In this document: positions 18,577 through 27,743 of the stretch, in pieces
Numbering within the stretch: position 1 is the stretch's first letter
Layout of the letters: each line of letters starts with the position of its first letter
NCBI RefSeq assembly: GCF_029813835.1
Contig: NZ_JARVKV010000033.1
Coordinates: 1-63,443, forward strand
Direction: 5' to 3'
DNA: 63,443 nt
DNA from: Streptomyces sp. DH37
GTDB taxonomy: Bacteria; Actinomycetota; Actinomycetes; Streptomycetales; Streptomycetaceae
Translations under genes and position numbers: made by a program
Notes under the pieces: model-generated
The model's database searches: none
Seen by the model: the letters and a program-made list of their open reading frames with translations, nothing else
What the model was told of the DNA's origin: nothing

Positions 18577-21500
18577 GGCTCCACCGGCTCGCCGTCACCG
18601 CCTTCGGCCCCTTCGGCGGCACCCAGGAGGTGGACTTCGGCGAGCTGTCCGCCGCCGGGCTGTTCCTGCTGCACGGGCCCACCGGCGCGGGCAAGACCTC
18701 CGTGCTGGACGCCGTCTGCTACGCCCTGTACGGCGGGGTGCCCGGCGCCCGCCAGGCCTCCGGCCCGAGCCGGCTGCGCAGCGACCACGCCGAACCCGGC
18801 ACCCGCACCCAGGTGGTCCTCGACCTGACCGTCGGCGGCCGGCGGCTGGAGGTCACCCGGCAGCCCGAGCAGTCGCGCCCCAAGAAGCGCGGCACCGGCA
18901 TGACCACCGACAAGGCCCAGGCCTGGCTGCGCGAGTACGACGCCGCCACCGGCACCTGGAAGGCGCTCAGCCGCTCCCACCAGGAGATAGGCGAGGAACT
19001 GGCCCAGCTGCTGGGCATGAGCCGTGAGCAGTTCTGCCAGGTGGTCCTGCTGCCGCAGGGCGACTTCGCGCGCTTCCTGCGGGCCGGGGCGGAGGAGCGG
19101 GCCAGGCTGCTGGGCCGCCTGTTCGACACCCGCCGCTTCGCCGCCGTCGAACAGCACCTGGCGGAACTGCGCACCACCGCGCAGCGGCGGGTGCGCGACG
19201 GGGACGAGCGGCTGCTCGCCCTGGCCCACCGCATGCGGCAGGCCGCCGGAAGCGGCACCGAGCCGGGCGGCGACCCCTTCGGCGGGCTCTCGCCCGGCGA
19301 TCCCGGCCTGGCCGGCGCCGTACTCGGGTGGGCCGCGCCCGCCCGCGCCCACGCCCGCGAACGGCTGGACGCCACCGCCTCGGCCGTACGCCTCGCCGAG
19401 GAGGCCCACACCGTCGCCCAGCGCCGGCTGGAGGAGGCACGGGAGCTGGACCGGCGCCGCCGCCGGTACGCCGACGCCCGGCGGCGCGCCGACGCCCTGG
19501 ACGCCCGCGGGGAGGAGCACCGCGCCGACCGCGCCCGGCTGGAGCGGGCCCGCGCGGCCGACACCGTCGCCCCCGCCCTCGCCCTGCGCGAGGAGGCCGA
19601 GGCCGGCGGCCGCCGCACCGCGCACGCCGAGGAGCGGGCCCGCGCCGAGCTGCCCGCCGAGCTGTCCCAGGCCCCCGCGGAGCACCTCGCGGAGCTCGAG
19701 CGCGCCACCCGCCAGGAGCTGGGCGCCCTGGACGCCGCGCGCCGCGCCGAGGAGCGCTGCGCCCGCCTCTCCGCCGAACTGACCGCACTGGAGCGGGAGT
19801 CGGGCTCGGACGAGGAGCTGCTGCGCGAGGCGGAGGAGTGGCTGGCGGACTGGGAGGCCACCCGCACCGCCCACCAGAGGCGCGTGGACGCCGCCGCCGA
19901 GGCCGCGCCCCGCGCCGAGCAGCTCGCCCGGCGCCTGGACGCCCTGCGGCGCGCGCTGGACGCCGCGCACCGCCGCGACGACCTCGCCGCCGCGCGGGAC
20001 GCGGCCGACGCCGAGCTGTCGGCCGCCCGCGAACGGGCCCTGGCGGCCAAGGAGCACTGGCTGGAGATGAAGGAGCGGCGGCTGCGCGGCATCGCCGCCG
20101 AACTCGCCGCCGGGCTGAGCGACGGCACGCCGTGCATGGTGTGCGGTTCCTCCGCCCACCCCGATCCGGCCCGCCCCGGCGCCGAACACGTCGACCGCCG
20201 CGCCGAGGAGGCGGCCCTGGCCGACTACCAGCGGGCGGAGGACGTACGGCGGCGGGCCGAGCAGCGGCTGGCCTCCGTGCGGGACCGGCTCGCCGCGGCC
20301 GGCGAGGAGGCGGGCGAGACGCCCGCCGCCGAACTCGCCGAGCGGATCGCCGCCCTGGAGGCCGAGCACACCGCCGCCCGCCGGGCCGCCGCCGGGGCGC
20401 AGGACGCCCGCGCCGCCCTGGAGCGCGCCGTGCGCGAGCACGACGCCCGCGTCGCCGTCCGGCGGGACGCCGAACGCCGGGTGGCGTCCCGCACCTCCCG
20501 GCGCGAGGCGCTGCTGGGCGAGCGGGCCGAGCTGGAGGAACAGGTGGCCCGGGTCCGGGGCGAGGCCCCCTCCGTCGCCCACCGCGCGGCCGAACTGGAG
20601 CGCCTGGCACGGCGGCTGGCCGCCGCCGCCGAGGCCGCCGCCGCAGCCGAGGCCGCCGCGCTGCGGCTGAAGGAGGCCGACGCCCGGCTCGCGGACGCCG
20701 CGTGGCGGGCCGGGTTCGACACCCCGCGGGCCGCCGCCGACGCCCGGCTCGCCGACGCCGAGCAGCGCCTGCTGCAACGCCGCATCGACGACCGGCAGGC
20801 CGAGGAGGCGGCCGTCGCGGCCGAACTCGCCGATCCCGAACTGGCCGGGGCCGCCGCCCTCCCACCCGCCTCCGCCGCCGCAGCCGAGGCCGCGCTGGCG
20901 GCGGCCGTGGCGCGGCTGAACGCCGCCTCCGCCGCCCACGCCGAGGCGCGCGGCCGCTGCGAGCAGCTCGACCGGCTCTCCGCCCGCGCCCTGGCCGACG
21001 CCCGCGAACTCGCCCCGCTGCGCGAGGAGTACGACCGGGTCGCCCGGCTGGCGGCCCTCACCGCCGGGACGTCCGCGGAGAACGAGCGCAGGATGCGCCT
21101 GGAGTCCTACGTGCTGGCGGCCCGTCTGGAGCAGGTCGCCGCCGCGGCCAGCGCCCGCCTGGCGCACATGTCCGGGGGCCGCTACGTCCTCGTCCACTCC
21201 GACGCGCGCGGTTCCGGCCGCGGCCGCTCGGGACTCGGCCTGCACGTCGTGGACGCCTGGACGGGCAACGAGCGCGACACCGCGACCCTCTCCGGCGGCG
21301 AGACCTTCTTCGCCTCCCTCGCCCTCGCGCTCGGCCTCGCCGACGTCGTCACCGAGGAGGCGGGCGGACTGCGCCTGGACACCCTCTTCATCGACGAGGG
21401 GTTCGGCAGCCTGGACGACCAGACCCTCGACGAGGTGCTGGACGTCCTGGACTCCCTGCGCGAACGCGACCGCAGCGTCGGCATCGTCAGCCATGTCGCG

Positions 21501-21590
21501 GACCTGCGCCGGCGCATCCCGGCGCAGCTGGAGGTGGTCAAGACCCGCGCCGGCTCGGCCGTGCGCCACCGGGTGCCGAAAACCGGATGA
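18573..21590 (+). CDS. sbcC: Exonuclease subunit SbcC
   Basis: A 1005-residue SMC/Rad50-type ATPase partner of SbcD. It has Walker A GPTGAGKT near residue 36, a very long Ala/Glu/Arg-rich coiled coil, a central zinc hook C521-M-V-C524 (TPCMVCGSSAHP), then a second coiled coil, the ABC signature LSGGETFFASLALALG near residue 908 and Walker B FIDEGFGSLDD. Length is normal. The start overlaps sbcD, so the two are translationally coupled. Confidence 0.95.
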   Translation: MRLHRLAVTAFGPFGGTQEVDFGELSAAGLFLLHGPTGAGKTSVLDAVCYALYGGVPGARQASGPSRLRSDHAEPGTRTQVVLDLTVGGRRLEVTRQPEQSRPKKRGTGMTTDKAQAWLREYDAATGTWKALSRSHQEIGEELAQLLGMSREQFCQVVLLPQGDFARFLRAGAEERARLLGRLFDTRRFAAVEQHLAELRTTAQRRVRDGDERLLALAHRMRQAAGSGTEPGGDPFGGLSPGDPGLAGAVLGWAAPARAHARERLDATASAVRLAEEAHTVAQRRLEEARELDRRRRRYADARRRADALDARGEEHRADRARLERARAADTVAPALALREEAEAGGRRTAHAEERARAELPAELSQAPAEHLAELERATRQELGALDAARRAEERCARLSAELTALERESGSDEELLREAEEWLADWEATRTAHQRRVDAAAEAAPRAEQLARRLDALRRALDAAHRRDDLAAARDAADAELSAARERALAAKEHWLEMKERRLRGIAAELAAGLSDGTPCMVCGSSAHPDPARPGAEHVDRRAEEAALADYQRAEDVRRRAEQRLASVRDRLAAAGEEAGETPAAELAERIAALEAEHTAARRAAAGAQDARAALERAVREHDARVAVRRDAERRVASRTSRREALLGERAELEEQVARVRGEAPSVAHRAAELERLARRLAAAAEAAAAAEAAALRLKEADARLADAAWRAGFDTPRAAADARLADAEQRLLQRRIDDRQAEEAAVAAELADPELAGAAALPPASAAAAEAALAAAVARLNAASAAHAEARGRCEQLDRLSARALADARELAPLREEYDRVARLAALTAGTSAENERRMRLESYVLAARLEQVAAAASARLAHMSGGRYVLVHSDARGSGRGRSGLGLHVVDAWTGNERDTATLSGGETFFASLALALGLADVVTEEAGGLRLDTLFIDEGFGSLDDQTLDEVLDVLDSLRERDRSVGIVSHVADLRRRIPAQLEVVKTRAGSAVRHRVPKTG

Positions 21591-21623
21591 CGACCGGGCG
21601 GCACGCCGCGATCATGGTGCTCC

Positions 21624-22445
21624 ATGGTCCCTGACGCGCCCCACCGCGACCCCCGTCCCCTGCTCGGCCGCACCGCCCTGGTCACCGGCGCCTCCCGCCG
21701 GGCGGGGATCGGTTACGCGATCGCCCGTCGCCTGGTGGCGTACGGCGCGAGCATCTACCTCCACCACCACACGCCCCACGACGCCGCACAGCCCTGGGGC
21801 GCCGACCCGGACGGCCCCGAAGCGCTCGCCGCGGACCTGCGGCCGCTCGCCGCCGACGGCGCGGTCGTCGCCCACGGCCCCGCCGACCTCACCGCCCCCG
21901 GCGCCCCGGCGGCCCTGGTCGGCACCGCCGCCGGGGCGCTGGGCGGGCGGCTGGACGTCCTCGTCGCCAACCACGCCCTCAGCGGCCGCGACGGCCGGCT
22001 CGACGAGATCGACGCGGACATGCTGGACGCCCACTGGGCGGTGAACACCCGCTCCACGGTGCTGCTGGTCCAGGCGTACGCCCGCCTCCGCGAGGAGGGG
22101 CGGGACGGCGGCCGGGTGGTGATGACGACCTCCGGCCAGGACCTGGGGGGCGGCATGCCGGACGAGGTGGCCTACGCCCTGGCCAAGGGCGCCCTCGCCT
22201 CCGTCACCCGCACCCTGGCCACCGCGCTGGTCCGCCGGGGCGTCACCGTCAACACGGTCAACCCCGGCCCGGTGGACACCGGTTACGCCACCGGCGAGGG
22301 CCACGCGTCCGTCGCCTCCCTCTTCCCCGGCGGGCGGTGGGGGCGGCCGGACGACCCCGCCCGCCTGGTCGCCTGGCTCGCCACCGACGAGGCGTCCTGG
22401 ATCACCGGCCAGGTCATCACCTCCGATGGCGGCTTCAACCGCTGA
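21624..22445 (+). CDS. Short-chain dehydrogenase/reductase
   Basis: A 273-residue classical SDR oxidoreductase. The cofactor loop reads TGASRRAGIGYAIA (a longer G-x-G form), NHA in VANHALS is the usual NAG-type strand, TTSGQD supplies the catalytic Ser and YALAK the Tyr-Lys pair; GQVITSDGGF is the usual C-terminus. The cofactor and substrate are not evident. It lies 33 bases after sbcC in the same direction but has no known link to DNA repair. Confidence 0.88.
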   Translation: MVPDAPHRDPRPLLGRTALVTGASRRAGIGYAIARRLVAYGASIYLHHHTPHDAAQPWGADPDGPEALAADLRPLAADGAVVAHGPADLTAPGAPAALVGTAAGALGGRLDVLVANHALSGRDGRLDEIDADMLDAHWAVNTRSTVLLVQAYARLREEGRDGGRVVMTTSGQDLGGGMPDEVAYALAKGALASVTRTLATALVRRGVTVNTVNPGPVDTGYATGEGHASVASLFPGGRWGRPDDPARLVAWLATDEASWITGQVITSDGGFNR

Positions 22446-22472
22446 CCCCGCCGGCCCCGCCGGGCCCGCCGA

Positions 22473-22491
22473 CCCCGCCGGCCCGGCGGGG
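22473..22491. terminator. GC-rich hairpin between convergent genes
   Basis: CCCCGCC-GGCCC-GGCGGGG forms a 7-base stem with a 5-base loop in the gap between the SDR and the minus-strand P450. It sits in a run of CCGCCGG-type repeats that give alternative folds. Probable bidirectional terminator. Confidence 0.55.
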
Positions 22492-22502
22492 GCCGGGAGG
22501 CC

Positions 22503-23723
22503 TCAGGAGGCGGGCTTGAGGTGGACCGGCAGGGTCTGGTGGCCGTTGGCGATGAAGGACGCCTGGGGCGTCAGCCCGTCCGGTCCGGCGGCCAGGCGCA
22601 TGTCCGGGAAGCGTTCGAAGAGGGCCGGGAGCGCGATGGCGGCCTCCATGCGGGCCAGGGGCGCCCCGAGGCAGAAGTGGACGCCGTAGCCGAACGCCAG
22701 GTGCTCCCGTTCGGAGCGGGTGAGGTCGAAGGCGTCGGCGTCCTCGCCGTGGAGGGCGGGGTCGCGGCCCGCGGCGCCGAAGGCCAGGATGATGGGGTCC
22801 CCCTTGCGGATCGTCACGCCGTCGAGGTCGATGTCCTCCACCGCGTAGCGCAGGGGCATGTGCATGATCGGGCCGTCGACGCGCAGCGTCTCCTCGATCA
22901 CGTCGTCCCAGCCCGCCTTCCCCTCCCGGACCAGGGCGAGCTGGTCGGGACGGGTGATCAGGGCGTGGGTGGCCTTGGCGATCAGGTTGACGGCCGTCTC
23001 GCTGCCCGCGCCGATCATCAGCACGAGGGTGCTGATCAACTGCTCCTCGTCGAACGCGAAGTCGCCGTCGCGGGCGGCGATCAGCTCGCTGGTCATGTCG
23101 TCGCCCGGCCGGGCGCGCTTGACGTCCGCGAGCGCGCGCATGCAGGCCCACATCTCGGCGTAGTCGGCCCGCGCCTGCTCGGGGGAGGCGCCGGTGTTCA
23201 GGACGGCGTCCATGACCCGGCGGGTCCAGGCGCGCATCTCGGCGGGGACGCCGAACAGCTCGCAGATCACCTCGTTGGGGATGATGTACGCGAACCGGGC
23301 GCGCAGGTCGACCGGTTCGCCCGGCTCGGCGGCCTCCAGGTCGGTGATCAGGCCGTCGACGATCTCCTGGACGCGGGGGCGCAGCGCCTCGGTGCGGCGG
23401 GGCGTGAAGGAGGGGGCGATCATGTTGCGCAGCCGGCGGTGCTCGGCGCCGTAGCTGGTGAAGGCGCTGACCACCCGGACCCACACGTTCAGCGACCAGT
23501 CCTGGGGTATTCGCTCCAGGTCCGGCCAGTGCTGCCGGGGGTCACGGGAGACCCGCCGGTCGCCCGCCAGCCGCTTGATGTGCTCGTGTCCGGTTACCGA
23601 CCACGCAACCACGCCACCGGGGAGCTCCACCTGCGTCGCCGGCCCCCGGGCGCGGAGGCGGGCCGCCTCGCCGTGGAGGTCGCGGCCTGTGGGGTCGAGG
23701 ACGTGGACGTCGGGGGATTCCAT
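22503..23723 (-). CDS. Cytochrome P450 (CYP154-like)
   Basis: A 406-residue soluble bacterial P450. It has the I-helix AGSET (239-243), the K-helix ExxR in EETLR (E278, R281), and the haem loop FGYGVHFCLG with C351. The N-terminus VLDPTGRDLHGEAARLRARGPA and DPRQHWPDL resemble CYP154 proteins. It is the last gene of a conservon operon, where P450s are commonly encoded. The substrate is unknown. Its start lies 130 bases inside the preceding P450 frame in a different frame. Electron partners are not encoded nearby. Confidence 0.9.
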   Translation of the reverse strand: MESPDVHVLDPTGRDLHGEAARLRARGPATQVELPGGVVAWSVTGHEHIKRLAGDRRVSRDPRQHWPDLERIPQDWSLNVWVRVVSAFTSYGAEHRRLRNMIAPSFTPRRTEALRPRVQEIVDGLITDLEAAEPGEPVDLRARFAYIIPNEVICELFGVPAEMRAWTRRVMDAVLNTGASPEQARADYAEMWACMRALADVKRARPGDDMTSELIAARDGDFAFDEEQLISTLVLMIGAGSETAVNLIAKATHALITRPDQLALVREGKAGWDDVIEETLRVDGPIMHMPLRYAVEDIDLDGVTIRKGDPIILAFGAAGRDPALHGEDADAFDLTRSEREHLAFGYGVHFCLGAPLARMEAAIALPALFERFPDMRLAAGPDGLTPQASFIANGHQTLPVHLKPAS

Positions 23724-25075
23724 GGCTGACCTCCGGATGTGGGGTCGGACGGGGCGGGGGTGTGCACGGGCGCGGAGCCGGACGCGGAGAGTGCCGGGAA
23801 GGTCACCGGCAGCGCGGACAGGCTGCGGTGGAAGGGACCGGGGCGCCAGGTCAGTTCGGACGCGGGGACGGCCAGCGCCACGTCGGGCAGCACGTCCAGC
23901 AGCGTCTCGATCGCCACGTCGGTGATGATCTCCGAGATGCTCTGCGCGGGGCACACGTGCGGCCCCGCGCCGAACGCCAGGTGCGCGTGGTTGGCGGCCC
24001 GGCGGTCGCCGCCGCCGTCGCGCGGCTCCTGGGTGTTGGCGGCCGCGTGGCTGATGAGCACCGGGACGCCCGGGGGGATCAGCAGCCCGGCGCCGGAGTC
24101 GTCGCGCAGGTCGTACTCGTTCGTGGCGTAGTGGAAGCAGAAGTTCGCCATCGGCGACTGCTCCCACAGCACCTCGTTGAGCGCGTCGGAGACGGTGAGG
24201 CTGCCGCCGGAGAGGTCGCCGGCGAACCGGTCGTCGGTCAGCAGCAGCATGATCGCGCTGGAGATCCAGGCCGACTGCGGGACGGTGCCCGCGCCGATGA
24301 GGACCACCAGCTGGTGGATCATCTCCTCGTCCGACAGCCCCAGCGGGTGGTGCAGCAGCCAGGAGGTCACGTCGGCGGCGGGGGAGCGGCGCTTGACGGC
24401 GATGAGCTCGCCCAGGCAGCGGGCCAGGTCCTCGCTGCCCCGCTGGGCGGTGGTGGGCTCGGCGTCGATCATCCGCGCGCACGCCCGGGACATCCGGTCC
24501 GCCAGCGCGTCGTCGCAGCCGAAGAGCTGGGTGAACACCAGTGCCGGAAGGCGCTCGGCGTACTGGGAGACCAGGTCCGCCGAGCCCGCGGGGCCGAACT
24601 CGTCGATGAGCGCGGTCGCGCTGCGCTGCACGAAGGCGCGCACGCGGTAGGAGTCGACGCGGGCCAGGGCGTCGTCGACGGTCCTGCGCAGCCGCAGGTG
24701 CCGGTCGCCGTCGGCGAACAGCAGACTGGGCCGGAAGCCCATCATCGGGACGACCTGGTTGTCCATCGGGATCTGCCCCTGGTTCAGGGCCGTCCAGCGG
24801 CGGGCGTCCTTGCTGAACTGCGAGCTGCGCAGGACCTCCAGCGCCGCGTCGTAGTCGGTGACCACGATGGCCGGGACGCCGGGGGCGAGTTCCACCCAGC
24901 TCGCCGGGCCCTGGGCGCGGAGCCTGGCGTAGGTGGCGTCCGGGTCGGCGGCGAAGTCGGGTCCGTACAGCGGGGGCAGACCGCCGGCGGAGAGGCCGGC
25001 GGGCACCCCCGAGGCCCGGTGGGCGGGGCAGCCCGGCGGGGGGACCGTGTCCGGGCCGGAAGGCGGGGTTGTCAC
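23594..25075 (-). CDS. Cytochrome P450 lacking ExxR (CYP157-like)
   Basis: A 493-residue P450-fold protein. The haem loop FGAGPHVCPAQ supplies C375, but the K-helix reads E301-V-L-W304, so the usual ExxR arginine is Trp, as known for the Streptomyces CYP157 family. The I-helix reads GAGTVPQS, without the usual acid-Thr pair. The P450 core ends near residue 428; about 65 more residues are Ser/Pro/Thr-rich and the last 43 are read from DNA that also encodes the CYP154-like N-terminus. The GTG start overlaps the GTPase stop (GTGA). Activity may differ from a normal monooxygenase. Confidence 0.85.
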   Translation of the reverse strand: MTTPPSGPDTVPPPGCPAHRASGVPAGLSAGGLPPLYGPDFAADPDATYARLRAQGPASWVELAPGVPAIVVTDYDAALEVLRSSQFSKDARRWTALNQGQIPMDNQVVPMMGFRPSLLFADGDRHLRLRRTVDDALARVDSYRVRAFVQRSATALIDEFGPAGSADLVSQYAERLPALVFTQLFGCDDALADRMSRACARMIDAEPTTAQRGSEDLARCLGELIAVKRRSPAADVTSWLLHHPLGLSDEEMIHQLVVLIGAGTVPQSAWISSAIMLLLTDDRFAGDLSGGSLTVSDALNEVLWEQSPMANFCFHYATNEYDLRDDSGAGLLIPPGVPVLISHAAANTQEPRDGGGDRRAANHAHLAFGAGPHVCPAQSISEIITDVAIETLLDVLPDVALAVPASELTWRPGPFHRSLSALPVTFPALSASGSAPVHTPAPSDPTSGGQPWNPPTSTSSTPQAATSTARRPASAPGGRRRRWSSPVAWLRGR

Positions 25076-25683
25076 GAAACGTGCTCCTGGTAGTAGGTGC
25101 GGACGTGCTTGACCAGGGCGATCAGCGCCCGTGCGGCGGAGGCGCGGTCCCGCGCGTCGCAGTCGACCAAGGGGGTCTCGGGCCTCAGGTCGAGGGCCTC
25201 GCGCAGCTCCTCGTCCGGGAAGCGCGGCGAGTCGGGGAAGGAGTTGAGGGCGACCGCGTACGGCAGGCCGTGCCGCTCCACCATCTCCATCGCGTCGAAG
25301 GAGGCGTCCAGACGCCGGGTGTCGGCCAGCACCAGGGCGCCGTAGGCGCCCCGGGTCAGCTGCTGCCACACCGGCCCCACCCGCACGAAGCGCTGCTGGC
25401 CGGGCGCGCCGAACAGGTACAGCACCAGCTCGGGGGAGAGGGTGAGGCGGCCGAAGTCCATCGCGACGGTGGTCGTCCTCTTCTCCTCCACGCCCTTGAG
25501 GTCGTCCACCAGCGCGCCGGCCTGCGTCATGACCTCCTCGGTCCGCAGCGGCTCGATCTCGCTGACCGCGCCGATCAGCGTGGTCTTGCCGACGCCGAAC
25601 GGCCCGACGACGAGCAGCTTCGCGGCGGTCTGGACGGTGTCGCGAACGTAGATGCCGCTGTCAGAGAATGTTGTTGAGGCCAT
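25072..25683 (-). CDS. cvnD: Conservon small GTPase (CvnD-like)
   Basis: A 203-residue Ras-like GTPase of the ATP/GTP-binding family found in Streptomyces conservons. P-loop GPFGVGKT sits at about 28-35, followed by a switch region with TTTVAMDFGR, then FGAPGQQRF as the G3 motif. The NKxD-type motif is altered to ALNSFPD. In known conservons it is membrane-associated with CvnA-C in a G-protein-like complex. It overlaps the DUF742 gene by 23 bases and the P450 by four. Confidence 0.9.
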   Translation of the reverse strand: MASTTFSDSGIYVRDTVQTAAKLLVVGPFGVGKTTLIGAVSEIEPLRTEEVMTQAGALVDDLKGVEEKRTTTVAMDFGRLTLSPELVLYLFGAPGQQRFVRVGPVWQQLTRGAYGALVLADTRRLDASFDAMEMVERHGLPYAVALNSFPDSPRFPDEELREALDLRPETPLVDCDARDRASAARALIALVKHVRTYYQEHVS

Positions 25684-26023
25684 CCAGGACCTTCTCCAGG
25701 ACGTCGAGGTCGGTGGGCCGGGCCACCGGCGGGGGCTTGCGCGCGACCACGTGGCCGCTGTCGATCAGGTCCGCCAGCAGGATCGTGGTGACGGACACGG
25801 GGAGCCGCACGTGGCCGGCGACCTCCGCCACCGACAGGTAGCCGCCCTGGCAGAGCCGGACCATCCTCTGCTGCTCCGGCTCCAGTTCCGCCAGGGGCCG
25901 GTCACCGGTCGCGGTGACGAGGGTGACCAGCTCCAGGGCGTGGGTGTTGCGGCTGGGCTCGTGGCGGCCGCCGGTGATGACGTACTGCCGGACCAGGTCC
26001 GTGCGTGCGCGGCGGGGCGTCAT
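25661..26023 (-). CDS. cvnC: Conservon DUF742 protein (CvnC-like)
   Basis: A 120-residue DUF742 protein. RTDLVRQYVITGGRHEPSR and the winged-helix-like YLSVAEVAGHVRLPVSVT are typical, as is the end VARPTDLDVLEKVLDGLNNIL. The molecular role is uncertain; family members interact with the other conservon proteins. The ATG overlaps the roadblock gene's stop (ATGA), and the longer open frame upstream is out of register with that gene. Confidence 0.9.
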   Translation of the reverse strand: MTPRRARTDLVRQYVITGGRHEPSRNTHALELVTLVTATGDRPLAELEPEQQRMVRLCQGGYLSVAEVAGHVRLPVSVTTILLADLIDSGHVVARKPPPVARPTDLDVLEKVLDGLNNIL

Positions 26024-26430
26024 GTCGGACTGCCCGGGTCGTGGCGGGGTTCGCTGGCCATCTGCCCGCCGAGCTGCGCCACCAGCTGGTGCATCCGGAA
26101 GCCGATGGCCTCCACGTCCGCCGCGCCGGAGGTGCCCACGGTGAGGAAGCTGCCGTCGCCCGCCCGGATGGTGATGACGTACCCGTCGCGGAACTGCGTC
26201 AGGCTCTGCTCCCACGACTCGGGCTCGGAGCGGCACAGCCGGGCGCTGGCGCTGGAGGTGGCCTGCACCCCGGCCAGCGCCGCGGCCATCTGCTCGGCGG
26301 TGTCCCGGTCGAGGTTCGGGGTGCACGCCCGCACCAGGCCGTCCCCCGAGACCAGCAGGGCGTCGTGGACCTCGGGCTGGTCCATGAGCTGGCTCAGCAT
26401 CCAGGCCAGCTTCTCGTTGTCGAAGATCAT
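26020..26430 (-). CDS. cvnB: Conservon roadblock/LC7 protein (CvnB-like)
   Basis: A 136-residue roadblock/LC7 protein, the usual regulator of small GTPases. LVSGDGLVRACTPNLDRDTAEQMAAALAG and a second half around DGSFLTVGTSGAADVEAIGF match the family. It probably binds CvnD. Its ATG overlaps the sensor-like gene's stop by four bases. Confidence 0.9.
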   Translation of the reverse strand: MIFDNEKLAWMLSQLMDQPEVHDALLVSGDGLVRACTPNLDRDTAEQMAAALAGVQATSSASARLCRSEPESWEQSLTQFRDGYVITIRAGDGSFLTVGTSGAADVEAIGFRMHQLVAQLGGQMASEPRHDPGSPT

Positions 26431-27743
26431 GCCTCGGTGTTCCCTTCAGACCCTCCGGGCGCGGACCCCTCGGGTGTCGACGTGGTGCGCTGGGCGGCCC
26501 GTGCGGCGCGGGCGAAGCCGCCCAGGGTGGCCGCGGACTCCCGCGGCGAGCGGCCGGACTCCGGCTGCCCGGCGGAGCGGGGCGCCGGTATGGCGGGCGT
26601 CGGCGCGTCGGCGGTGCGCCGACGCCGCTTGGGCAGTCCGCCCGCGGTCGTCGCGCCGGCCGCCGGTCCCGCCGCACCCGGCGCCGCGGCGGGTTCCGGC
26701 CGGGAGCCGGAGGAGCCGGCGGCGGCCACCGGCCGGGTCGGGGCGGCGTCGGTGAGGAGCGAGCTGGGCAGGAACGTCACGGCCCGCACGCCGCTGTAGG
26801 GGGACTTGGTCACCGACACCTCGAACCCGTACCGGGCGCTCAGCAGGCCGATCACCGCGAAGCCGAACTTCGGCGGGTCGCCGAGCTGGGTGATGCTGAC
26901 GGGGGACTGCCCCGACAGCAGGCGCTGCGCCCGCTCCCGTTCGCCCGGCTGCAGGCCCACGCCCTTGTCGTCGACGATGACGGACAGTCCGTTGTGCGCG
27001 CGCTCGAACTGCACCAGCACCTTGGTGTCCGGGTGCGAGTAGCGGGTGGCGTTCTCCAGCAGCTCGGCGAGCGCGAGCACCAGACCCTCCACGGTCCGTC
27101 CGACGACGGCGCGGTCGCCCTCGTCGTGGAAGATCTTGACGCGCCGGAAGTCCAGGATGCGGCTGACCGCGCCCCGCACCACGTCGCTGAGCGGGGTGGC
27201 GTTGTGCTGGCGGCCCGGGTAGGAGCCGCACACCACGGTGATCGCCTGGGCGCGGCGCAGGATCTGGGCGGTGGCGTGGTCGACCACCTGCAGATCGCCC
27301 AGCACCTCGGGCGAGTCGTGCTTCCTGAGCATGTCGGTGACGGCCATCTGCTGCTTGTTGGCCAGCGCCTGGAGGGTGCGGGCCACGGAGAGCAGCGTCG
27401 CCTGGGTCATCTGCGCGGTGCGGCCCTCGGCGTCGGTGAGGGCGCGCACGACCTGCTCCTGGAGGTCGCCGAGGTGGCGGGCGAACGGCGTTCCGGCCAG
27501 TTCCGCGGAGACCGGGGGGAGCTCCGGCACGGGCTGCCGGTCGCCGACGGCCTGGACGGTCGCCGGCAGGCTCACCCCGGCCAGCCGGGCCAGTTCGGCG
27601 TCCCGCGCCCGGTTGCCGGAACGGACGTCGGACAACTGTGTCCGCAGCTCGCGGATCAGACGGGCCTGGCGCACCGCCACCGGTGCGAGGGCCACTGCCA
27701 GGCCCGAGCCGAGCAGGCTCGCCACAGTCGTTATATCGGTCAT
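26427..27743 (-). CDS. cvnA: Conservon sensor-kinase-like ATPase (CvnA-like)
   Basis: A 438-residue protein with an N-terminal hydrophobic segment (about 7-24), a helical region, then a histidine-kinase-type ATPase domain: N box ELLENATRYSHP, G1 box DDKGVGL and GFAVIGLLSARYG. It lacks the large extracellular sensor and HAMP domains of many conservon kinases. The region DHATAQILRRAQ takes the place of the usual H box. The C-terminal 120 residues are Pro/Ala/Arg-rich. GAGGAA precedes the ATG at 27743 with good spacing; a TTG one codon upstream is too close to it. Confidence 0.88.
   Translation of the reverse strand: MTDITTVASLLGSGLAVALAPVAVRQARLIRELRTQLSDVRSGNRARDAELARLAGVSLPATVQAVGDRQPVPELPPVSAELAGTPFARHLGDLQEQVVRALTDAEGRTAQMTQATLLSVARTLQALANKQQMAVTDMLRKHDSPEVLGDLQVVDHATAQILRRAQAITVVCGSYPGRQHNATPLSDVVRGAVSRILDFRRVKIFHDEGDRAVVGRTVEGLVLALAELLENATRYSHPDTKVLVQFERAHNGLSVIVDDKGVGLQPGERERAQRLLSGQSPVSITQLGDPPKFGFAVIGLLSARYGFEVSVTKSPYSGVRAVTFLPSSLLTDAAPTRPVAAAGSSGSRPEPAAAPGAAGPAAGATTAGGLPKRRRRTADAPTPAIPAPRSAGQPESGRSPRESAATLGGFARAARAAQRTTSTPEGSAPGGSEGNTEA

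Noticed and set aside
22446..22502. CCGCCGG-type repeats as a CRISPR or REP element
   Set aside because: The units are too short and irregular; they are best explained as a GC-rich terminator.
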